From: Chloroflexi bacterium TSY
Lineage (GTDB): Bacteria; Chloroflexota; Anaerolineae; Caldilineales; Caldilineaceae
Assembly (NCBI GenBank): GCA_019217005.1
Contig: JAHBNG010000068.1
Span: 11,808-75,807, forward strand
Direction: 5' to 3'
DNA length: 64,000 nt
This document shows, piece by piece, positions 26,222-33,270 of the stretch (positions are counted from its first letter, which is position 1; each line of letters starts with the position of its first letter). The notes below the pieces were generated by a model. It was not told the DNA's origin, did not search any database, and saw only the letters and a list, made by a program, of their open reading frames with translations. The position numbers and the translations under genes were made by a program.

Positions 26222-27049
26222 ATGAGTAATGCCTTACGTACTCCCGGCAATCTCTATGCTACGCTGTGTCTCGTGAATATTATTGAAGCCCAAGGGGTCA
26301 CAAAAACTTATACGATTGATGCACGTGAGATTCATGTGCTGGACGATATAACGGTAAATGTACCAGAAGGCGAATTTCTGGTGATTGAAGGCAGTAGCGG
26401 TAGCGGAAAGTCAACACTGCTCAGTCTGCTTTCCGGTTTGGATCATCCAACTTCCGGCCATATTTTTGTAGATAGTACCGATATCACGCACAAGACAGAA
26501 GATGAACTTGCGCCCATGCGCAATCAGACCATTGGTTTTGTCTTTCAATCCTTCCATCTTGTTCCCTCTTTGACAGCACTCGAAAATATTACTTTCCCTG
26601 CCGAGTTGGCACAGGTGTCAAATGCACAGGATCGGGCCGAAGCGTTGCTCAAGCGCGTTGGTCTGATGAAGAGAGCCACCAACTTCCCACACCAGCTCTC
26701 AGGCGGCGAAAAACAGCGCGTTGCCATCTGTCGTGCATTGATCAATAATCCCAAAATCATCTTTGCCGACGAGCCAACGGGGAATTTGGATTCAAAAAAT
26801 GGTGAAGCAATCCTTGAACTTATGTTGGAACTTCATGCTGAACGACAAACAACCCTGATCATGGTGACCCACAGCGCTGAAATCGCTCAGAGAGCAGAAC
26901 GCGTTATCACGCTCCAAGATGGTCGAATCGTGCAAGAGCGCGTTCCAACGCTCCGCTCAGAAAATGGGACGCGGATGAACACAGATGGCACAGATCAGAA
27001 AAGAAGTGGCCGATCTATCATCGTAAATCCAACATCTCAATCTTTATGA
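26222..27049 (+). CDS. ABC transporter ATP-binding protein (LolD/MacB type)
   Basis: The ATPase has Walker [11 protein letters not shown]-loop [10 protein letters not shown], signature [10 protein letters not shown], Walker [14 protein letters not shown] and the H-loop MVTHSAE. This is the subclass that works with FtsX-type permeases in mechanotransmission or lipoprotein export. ATG 26222 or GTG 26273 ([13 protein letters not shown]) is the probable start; the latter fits relatives better. It ends in ATGA with the permease gene, so the two are coupled. The tail after [11 protein letters not shown] ([14 protein letters not shown]) is encoded by a dispersed genomic repeat and is not part of the fold. 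Confidence 0.92.
   Translation: MSNALRTPGNLYATLCLVNIIEAQGVTKTYTIDAREIHVLDDITVNVPEGEFLVIEGSSGSGKSTLLSLLSGLDHPTSGHIFVDSTDITHKTEDELAPMRNQTIGFVFQSFHLVPSLTALENITFPAELAQVSNAQDRAEALLKRVGLMKRATNFPHQLSGGEKQRVAICRALINNPKIIFADEPTGNLDSKNGEAILELMLELHAERQTTLIMVTHSAEIAQRAERVITLQDGRIVQERVPTLRSENGTRMNTDGTDQKRSGRSIIVNPTSQSL
26967..26995 (+). repeat. dispersed GATGAACACAGAT repeat inside the ABC ATPase gene
   Basis: GGACGCGGATGAACACAGAT followed by GGCACAGAT resembles the intergenic repeat at 30254-30326 (GGACACGGATGAACACAGAT, then TGCACGGAT). Here it is translated as [11 protein letters not shown] at the C-terminal tail of the ATPase, implying that the repeat has been captured into coding sequence. Confidence 0.7.
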
Positions 27050-29541
27050 TCCGCTGGAACTTTATCAGACGCCAATTAACCACAACCCGCCAGCAGTCGC
27101 TCATCTTTATCTTATGTGTGGCGCTCTCAATCGTCACCCTCGTTGGGTTGAACAGTCTTGGCGAAAGCATCAATCGTGCGCTGTTACGCGACGCCCGTGA
27201 GCTACTTGCTGGTAATATTGCCGTTGATTCACGCTACGAGTTATCAGCCCCCGTTGTTGCCGAGCTTCAGCAACTCATAGAAGCGAGAGAGGTGGAAGAA
27301 ACGCTCATTACGAGTCTCTTCACCGTCGCGCGGGTCTTAACAGAAGACGCCTCGCTCTTTAGTGAACTCAAGGTCGTAGAGCCAACTTATCCCTTCTATG
27401 GCGAAGCTGTTTTGGCTTCTGGGCGAGCATTGCATGATGTATTGACGTCAGGTGTCATCATTGTTGAGCAGCTTGTTTTGGATCGCTTAGGGGTCGCGGT
27501 GGGTGATTCACTGCGCATTGGGAAAGCGACGCTCACCATTGGGGATGTATTGTTGAGCGAACCCGATCGTCCAGTCAACTTCTTTGCCTTTGGTCCGCGT
27601 ATTCTTGTGGCAAGCGCTGATCTAAATCGCCTCGAATTGATTCAACCCGGTAGTCGCGTTGAATATCGTCACTTGATCAAAGTCTTCGATGAGCGCAATT
27701 TAGAGCGGATTTCAGAACAGCTAGAGAGTGCTCTCGACTCGGAGCTTGAGAGCCTAGAGACTTTCCGCACGCGGGATTCGGGGTTACAGCGATTTTTTGA
27801 TAATTTACTCTTTTTTCTGAGTCTTGTAGCCATCTTTACGCTTTTGCTGGCCGGGATTGGCATCCAGAGTGCCCTGACGGCGTTCTTACGCGAGCGTGAT
27901 CAGACCATTGCGATCGTCAAGACAATGGGCGCAACGAGTCAGTTTGTGACGCTCCATTTTCTTTTGGTCATCACTTTGTTAACGTTGATCGGCGCAATCT
28001 TGGGATTGGCTGGCGGCTTTCTGCTACAGCGTCTCTTCCCGATTTTGCTGGCTGACTTTCTCCCTGCAGATGTTGAGTTGATCATATCGGGCCGCGTTGT
28101 GTTGGAGAGTCTATTGCTCAGCGCCGTGATTGTGGCCATCTTTACCTTTGTGCCCGTTGAGCGTCTCAAGGATCTGCGACCGAGTTTCATCTTTCGCAAG
28201 GAGATGATTCCGACGCCGCGCAAGATATGGTACTACATTACCCTTGCTTTTTTGCCAATTTTTTTTGGGGCAATGGTTTTTTGGCAGTTGGGTGACTTGA
28301 TGCGAACGCTCTACTTTGTGGGTGGCATCTTGGGACTCGTTCTGATTACAACATTGATTGCGGAATTGATCTTGTTTCTGTTGCGACGACAGCGCATCCG
28401 CGTTTTGGCGCTCCGTCAGGCATTGCGTGGTCTTTTCCGCCCGCGCAATGCCACCCGCTGGATTATTGTGACTTTGGCGGCAGCGCTGGCAGTTGTCTTC
28501 ACGATCTATTTGCTCGAACAGAATCTAAACGCCAATTTCGTGCGTTCTTACCCGGCTGATGCGCCGAATCTCTTTATCATTGATATTCAGCCAGACCAAC
28601 TCGAAGATTTCTCGACAGAGTTGGGTATGGATGCCATTTATTATCCCGTGGTGCGAGGAAATGTTGCTTCGATCAATGGCGAACCAATTGATCGGGAACG
28701 CGAAGAGCAGCGACAGGGTGATAATTTGGTGCGTCAGTTCAATCTCTCCTATCGTGAGGAACTGCTCGAAGATGAAGTATTGGTGGCGGGACCAGCGCTC
28801 CAAGATCCGACCCACGTGGGACCACAAGTATCAGTTCTAGACGAGATGGCCGAAACGGGCAATCTGAAGATCGGTGACACAATCACTTTTCGGATACAAG
28901 GCGTGCCCATTGATGCAACTGTGACCAGTATTCGCTCAAGAACCGAAGAGACGATCCGTCCCTTCTTCATTTTTGTTTTTCCGCCAAGTGTATTAGAGAG
29001 TGCACCCCAGACAATCTTTACGGCGATACGTGTACCATCTGAGGAAATCGCACCGCTGCAAAATCGTATGGTCGCTGAGTTTCCCAATGTTAGCATCATT
29101 AACGCGACTGAAGCAGTGGCTGCTTTTGCGGACGTAGCAAATCGTCTCTCAAGCGTGACCCGCTTTTTGGCACTGTTTAGCATCCTGGCAGGGGTTTTGA
29201 TTATCGTGAGTTCTGTGTATGCCACACGCTTTGCGCGCATCCAAGAAGCGGTCTACTTCAAAGTTGTGGGGGCACACAGCCGCTTTGTCCTGCGCGTCTT
29301 TGCCATAGAGAATCTGATTCTGGGACTCATCAGCGCTCTGGTCGCACTTCTTCTTTCGCAAGTGGCCAGTTGGATCATCAACACGAGAGTCTTCGAGCTA
29401 CCATACCGCGCCTTCGTGGGAGTGAGTATCTTGATGATGGTTGGGACAATTCTGCTCGTCATGGCAGTTGGGTTATTGGCGTCGTTGCCTATCCTGCGTC
29501 AACGTCCGATTGGCTTCTTGCGTGAGCAAACGCAGGAGTAG
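27046..29541 (+). CDS. FtsX-like ABC transporter permease
   Basis: An 831-residue protein starting [20 protein letters not shown]. It has an N-terminal helix (FILCVALSIVTLVGLNSL), a MacB-like periplasmic domain, then FtsX domain 1 (FLSLVAIFTLLLAGIGIQSA with conserved ETIAIVKTMGA-like DQTIAIVKTMGAT). A second set of helices follows around residue 470, another periplasmic domain, and FtsX domain 2 (FLALFSILAGVLIIVSSVYA, KVVGAHSRFVLRVFAIEN). This duplicated plan is the LolCE/YbbP-type exporter. Coupled to the ATPase by ATGA and followed by a lipoprotein-type esterase gene, as in ybbA-ybbP-tesA loci. Confidence 0.92.
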   Translation: MIRWNFIRRQLTTTRQQSLIFILCVALSIVTLVGLNSLGESINRALLRDARELLAGNIAVDSRYELSAPVVAELQQLIEAREVEETLITSLFTVARVLTEDASLFSELKVVEPTYPFYGEAVLASGRALHDVLTSGVIIVEQLVLDRLGVAVGDSLRIGKATLTIGDVLLSEPDRPVNFFAFGPRILVASADLNRLELIQPGSRVEYRHLIKVFDERNLERISEQLESALDSELESLETFRTRDSGLQRFFDNLLFFLSLVAIFTLLLAGIGIQSALTAFLRERDQTIAIVKTMGATSQFVTLHFLLVITLLTLIGAILGLAGGFLLQRLFPILLADFLPADVELIISGRVVLESLLLSAVIVAIFTFVPVERLKDLRPSFIFRKEMIPTPRKIWYYITLAFLPIFFGAMVFWQLGDLMRTLYFVGGILGLVLITTLIAELILFLLRRQRIRVLALRQALRGLFRPRNATRWIIVTLAAALAVVFTIYLLEQNLNANFVRSYPADAPNLFIIDIQPDQLEDFSTELGMDAIYYPVVRGNVASINGEPIDREREEQRQGDNLVRQFNLSYREELLEDEVLVAGPALQDPTHVGPQVSVLDEMAETGNLKIGDTITFRIQGVPIDATVTSIRSRTEETIRPFFIFVFPPSVLESAPQTIFTAIRVPSEEIAPLQNRMVAEFPNVSIINATEAVAAFADVANRLSSVTRFLALFSILAGVLIIVSSVYATRFARIQEAVYFKVVGAHSRFVLRVFAIENLILGLISALVALLLSQVASWIINTRVFELPYRAFVGVSILMMVGTILLVMAVGLLASLPILRQRPIGFLREQTQE

Positions 29542-29551
29542 GAGTGCGAAA

Positions 29552-30241
29552 ATGTACACTCGAACATGGTTGCTGCTCGTTTCAGGAATATGTTTACTCG
29601 TTTTGGTAACTGCTTGTGGCGATCAGGCAGAGCCGACACCTATTCCGACAGTAAATATTGCCAGTGTCGAGCCAACAATCGAGCAGATCACGCTTGTGGC
29701 GATGGGTGATAGTTTAACAGAGGGAATGGGTGTCGAACCAGAGGAGGCATACCCAGCGCAGCTTGAACGTAGACTACAGGCTGACGGTTATGATGTAATG
29801 GTAATCAATGCTGGTATCAGCGGCGAGACGAGTAGTGGAGCACTCTCGCGCGTCGATTGGGTTCTGACGCTAGAACCGGATATTCTTATTTTGGAGACCG
29901 GTGGCAATGATGGCCTGCGCGGCATTGATCCGGATGTCACCGAGAAGAACCTGAACGAACTCGTTCAAGCTTTCCAGGCAAATGATGTAGTGGTGGTATT
30001 GGCAGGGATGCAGATTGTGCCAAATATGGGCGAAGAGTATATCACAGAGTTCAAAGCCATCTATCCACGGATCGCCGAAAAATATGGTCTGATTTTGATC
30101 CCTTTCTTTCTGGAAGGCGTGGGAGGGAATAAGGAACTCAATCAGGCCGACGCAATTCATCCAACAGCGGAAGGGTATGCAGTTGTTGTAGAGACTCTCT
30201 ATCCATACATTATCAAGGCGCTTGGGGCAACAGAAGAATAG
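29552..30241 (+). CDS. GDSL/SGNH esterase, lipoprotein (TesA-like)
   Basis: A 229-residue protein starting MYTRTWLLLVSGICLLVLVT with lipobox LVTAC, so it is a lipoprotein anchored outside the cytoplasmic membrane. Block I is VAMGDSLTEGMG (nucleophile Ser), block II glycine is in GISGETSSG, block III is ETGGNDGL (Asn), and block V is DAIHPTAEGY (Asp and His). It belongs to the arylesterase/lysophospholipase TesA group. It lies ten bases after the permease gene: the ybbA-ybbP-tesA arrangement known from proteobacteria. It likely hydrolyses lysophospholipids or acyl esters. Confidence 0.93.
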   Translation: MYTRTWLLLVSGICLLVLVTACGDQAEPTPIPTVNIASVEPTIEQITLVAMGDSLTEGMGVEPEEAYPAQLERRLQADGYDVMVINAGISGETSSGALSRVDWVLTLEPDILILETGGNDGLRGIDPDVTEKNLNELVQAFQANDVVVVLAGMQIVPNMGEEYITEFKAIYPRIAEKYGLILIPFFLEGVGGNKELNQADAIHPTAEGYAVVVETLYPYIIKALGATEE

Positions 30242-30253
30242 ATATCCTTTCAT

Positions 30254-30326
30254 AGGACACGGATGAACACAGATTGCACGGATTGATTCTGAGATAATCC
30301 GTGTTCATCCTAAAAGTCCGTGTCCT
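30254..30326. repeat. dispersed imperfect palindrome (GGATGAACACAGAT type)
   Basis: AGGACACGGATGAACACAGA at the left faces AATCCGTGTTCATCC and AGTCCGTGTCCT at the right, forming an imperfect hairpin of about 73 bases between convergent genes. A shorter relative lies in the ABC ATPase gene at 26967-26995. Confidence 0.75.
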
Positions 30327-30399
30327 AATTTCAATCCCTATACTGTCAAAAGTAAGGGTTCTTCAGCACAGCCGGATTCAAGCGATTCGATTTCAATTT

Positions 30400-31596
30400 T
30401 TAACGGCTCCCCTGTCCTCCCGTTTCTCGTAACGTCGTTGATGATACGTCACGACGAAAACGAGTTTCGGGAATTTCGGCGAAGAGATCGAGATATTCGT
30501 CCGGTATCTGAATATTGTCCAAACCGCGAAACACCCCTTCTTGATCCAGACGACCAGCGACAAGGAAATGACAGCCGCGTTCACGAATCTCACTTAAGGC
30601 TGCGTCAACCTGCTCCATGCTGTCTTGGTAATATTGAGGGTCGAAGACTCGCACCGCTGTATCATAACCAATCGCGAATGTTGCTCCAGGATAGAGCCGT
30701 GCCTTTTGTTGATAGGTAGGTGCATTGCTGATGCAGATCGGATGGCGTCCAGCAAATTGAGCAATCCGGTTGAGTACTGTTGCAGGCGGGATTGGAGGTT
30801 TATCCACATTAAAGGCCGACAGCTCAAACGTCACTGGCGCGCCTAGAATTTCCTCCGCTGCTTTTGCTATGCCCAAGTGTCCTTCATGGAGAGGATTAAA
30901 TGAACCAGACACAATTGCTTTGGGATAACCATCTTTTCTCTCGCTATGAGAGGTTTCAATTTGCCCATCAGCTTCAACACAAAAGAAGGTGATGTCTTCA
31001 GCATGCAACTGTTGAGCAGCGCTTGCGAAATGATGAACCGCCGTCGCGAGCTGATCCTCATCGTGAAAGTGGTCTGGGAGACGTATGCCCAATTCACAAG
31101 CTTGGGCTATCCTGTTCAGAATGATATGGCTGACCAGAGACTCTTCCTCTGACCGATCGCGCTTTCCTTTTGCCAAAGTAATGGTGGTTTCATAGAGACA
31201 ATTTGGATGCCAAATCGCAATATGCGCCCGATGGTCACCCCGTTTGGGCCGGTCCGACGCAATGGCTGCGGTGCAAGCGACGCCCATGATCGTCGCCCGA
31301 TCCAAACGGTCATCGCTTGCAGCATTAGCCGCATCAAGCCAACGCGCACGCGTATACGCCCGACCAGCCAGCAGACGCGCCGTCTTTGCTGCCACATATT
31401 GCTCAGGTGCCTGACCCAAAAAGTCATCCGTTGCCGATTGACTATAGGGCACAACCGCTTCGAGCAGGGTCCGGCTGGCCCCACCAACGCCCAACAAATC
31501 AGACAAGGCTGTTGTTCCTGCACCCGATGTCACCATGACAAAGCGCGTGGGGCAATCGTGAATGGATTGGACGAGTTGGCGGGTCGTAATATTCAT
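30400..31596 (-). CDS. CinA/PncC-like domain fused to a nicotinamide-nucleotide adenylyltransferase-like domain
   Basis: A 398-residue protein. Residues 1-200 resemble the CinA C-terminal (PncC) domain, an NMN deamidase: FVMVTSGAGTTALSDLLGVG, then VVPYSQSATDDFLG. The catalytic residues are not all obvious. Residues about 225-390 form a nucleotidylyltransferase: AIVSGSFNPLHEGHLGIAKA with the HxGH signature (H237/H240), and near the end VSSTTLRE, the ISSTxxR signature. The two activities would act on related nicotinamide nucleotides in NAD salvage or repair; the link is inferred from the fusion. It diverges from pyrD across a shared promoter region. Confidence 0.82.
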   Translation of the reverse strand: MNITTRQLVQSIHDCPTRFVMVTSGAGTTALSDLLGVGGASRTLLEAVVPYSQSATDDFLGQAPEQYVAAKTARLLAGRAYTRARWLDAANAASDDRLDRATIMGVACTAAIASDRPKRGDHRAHIAIWHPNCLYETTITLAKGKRDRSEEESLVSHIILNRIAQACELGIRLPDHFHDEDQLATAVHHFASAAQQLHAEDITFFCVEADGQIETSHSERKDGYPKAIVSGSFNPLHEGHLGIAKAAEEILGAPVTFELSAFNVDKPPIPPATVLNRIAQFAGRHPICISNAPTYQQKARLYPGATFAIGYDTAVRVFDPQYYQDSMEQVDAALSEIRERGCHFLVAGRLDQEGVFRGLDNIQIPDEYLDLFAEIPETRFRRDVSSTTLRETGGQGSR

Positions 31597-31725
31597 GGTT
31601 CGGTTGTTTTCGGATAGGTTACCATTGTTTGGGATATATCTCCTATTTTATCTCCTCTACGACGGTTCTCCAACATAGACTCTGGTCGTAGCCTGAGAAT
31701 TTTGCGTTCGTTGAGGATCGATCAC

Positions 31726-31754
31726 TTACTGGACAGCCACTATCATGATATAAT
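31726..31754 (+). promoter_or_regulatory. sigma70-type promoter candidate upstream of pyrD
   Basis: TATAAT at 31749-31754 is preceded, after 17 bases, by TTACTG at about 31726-31731, a weak -35. Transcription would start near 31761, at the left arm of the inverted repeat described below, so that repeat would form the first structure in the mRNA leader. Confidence 0.55.
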
Positions 31755-31759
31755 CGGCA

Positions 31760-31811
31760 GATCGCAATCGTGCCAATCTCGAATGAAGTGACGAATCGAA
31801 CGATTGCGATC
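31760..31811. repeat. R3 inverted repeat in the pyrD leader
   Basis: GATCGCAATCGT (31760-31771) pairs perfectly with ACGATTGCGATC (31800-31811) across 28 bases. A related copy is at 58404-58527, where GATCGCAATCGTGTCATTCT begins the same way and ACGATTGCGGTC closes it. Confidence 0.75.
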
Positions 31812-31879
31812 GACCGATACTTGAATCCTGCACAACATAGTACGTGCAACAAACCAAACCCAAACCATCAACCACTCCC

Positions 31880-32890
31880 ATGTTCTATCAAATTGCTCGT
31901 CCGCTTCTCTTCAAGCTTCCCCCTGAATATGCCCATCATTTGTCATTGCTGGGTCTTCAGTGGGCCAGGTCTCTGGGATTTATCAACTTGATTGCACCGT
32001 CAATCGCTGGTTCTCCAGTGGATTGCATGGGCATGACCTTCCCAAATATGTTGGGATTAGCTGCTGGAGCAGACAAGAACGGCGATTATATCGACAGCTT
32101 AGGAGCACTGGGTTTTGGTTTTCTAGAAGTCGGCACTGTTACACCTCGTCCCCAATCTGGCAATCCACAACCGCGGCTCTTTCGACTACCCCAAGCAGGT
32201 GCAATCATCAACCGGATGGGCTTCAACAACAAGGGAGTCGATCATTTGGTGATGAATCTCCAGAAGAGACGGTATGATGGCATGATCGGTGTGAACATTG
32301 GCAAAAATTTTGATACACCCCTCGAACAGGCCGAACAAGACTATCTTATTTGCTTACAGAAAGTCTACCCCCACGCGGACTACATTGTTATCAACGTTTC
32401 ATCACCAAACACCGAAGGTTTACGCGAGCTTCAACGGGAAGATGCTCTATCGAACTTGCTGGCAAAGGTAAAAAACAAGCAGATGGATCTGTCACAAACT
32501 CACAATCGTATTGTCCCACTTCTGGTCAAGATTGCGCCCGATCTGGACGGTAATGAAATCGAGGCGATTGCGAGACTCGCCAAACGCCTGGAGCTAGATG
32601 GGATCATTGCGACGAACACGACCGTTGCGCGAGATGCTGTGCAACACTTGCCGCACAGCAATGAAATGGGCGGATTGAGCGGTGCACCCCTCCACAGCCG
32701 TTCACTTGAAGTGATCCGCAAATTGCGTCATGCTCTTGGATCATCCTTTCCAATCATCGGTGTCGGCGGCATCATGAGCCGGGCCGATGCTGTTGAAACA
32801 CTCCATGCTGGGGCGAATTTGCTTCAAGTCTACACTGGATTTGTCTATCGAGGACCGAGGTTGATTAGAGAGATAGTGAATGGCGAATAG
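31880..32890 (+). CDS. pyrD: dihydroorotate dehydrogenase (quinone), class 2
   Basis: A 336-residue protein from ATG 31880 (MFYQIARPLLFKLPPEYAHH), with a GTG at 31844 as a less likely alternative. The N-terminal helical, membrane-associating segment marks class 2. Then come MTFPNMLGLAAGADKNGDYI, the FMN-binding VGTVTPRPQSGNPQPRLFRL, NRMGFNNKG, the catalytic-base serine region IVINVSSPNTEGLRELQ, KIAPDLDGNEI and the phosphate-binding GVGGIMSRADAVE. It oxidises dihydroorotate to orotate in pyrimidine synthesis, passing electrons to quinone. Confidence 0.96.
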   Translation: MFYQIARPLLFKLPPEYAHHLSLLGLQWARSLGFINLIAPSIAGSPVDCMGMTFPNMLGLAAGADKNGDYIDSLGALGFGFLEVGTVTPRPQSGNPQPRLFRLPQAGAIINRMGFNNKGVDHLVMNLQKRRYDGMIGVNIGKNFDTPLEQAEQDYLICLQKVYPHADYIVINVSSPNTEGLRELQREDALSNLLAKVKNKQMDLSQTHNRIVPLLVKIAPDLDGNEIEAIARLAKRLELDGIIATNTTVARDAVQHLPHSNEMGGLSGAPLHSRSLEVIRKLRHALGSSFPIIGVGGIMSRADAVETLHAGANLLQVYTGFVYRGPRLIREIVNGE

Positions 32891-32959
32891 TCAACATGTC
32901 TTCGCTGCATCATGACAGCTTCTGCCTCCATTTGCTGGAGGATTGGTCAACAAGATAAT

Positions 32960-32981
32960 GCCCCAGCAATCGCGCTGGGGC
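32960..32981 (+). terminator. GC-rich hairpin after pyrD
   Basis: GCCCCAGC (32960-32967) pairs with GCTGGGGC (32974-32981) around AATCGC. No long T-run follows (TTGCAC), so termination would be weak or bidirectional. The rest of the 380-bp gap to 33270 holds only AC-rich direct repeats of an AACCA type and nothing I can name. Confidence 0.55.
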
Positions 32982-33270
32982 TTGCACACAGAGGAAGGTT
33001 GATTTTACATAGACTCACCTCAAACATTTCTGGTCCTTTGAGGTTTTGTGGGGTAAACGTTGGATAGTTAGCTGGTTTGTTCACCAACCATCTAACCACA
33101 AACCAACTGAAAACCACACAATTTCTCAGACAACCACATTTCTACACTATGAGGTAAGTTTTTAACTTGATATGACCTTTAGAGTCATAACGATTGTATC
33201 AAAAATGGAGAATACGGTTTGTGACAAGCTATTTGCAGTGCTCGTCGTCCAAACTATTTTATCCTCTCAA

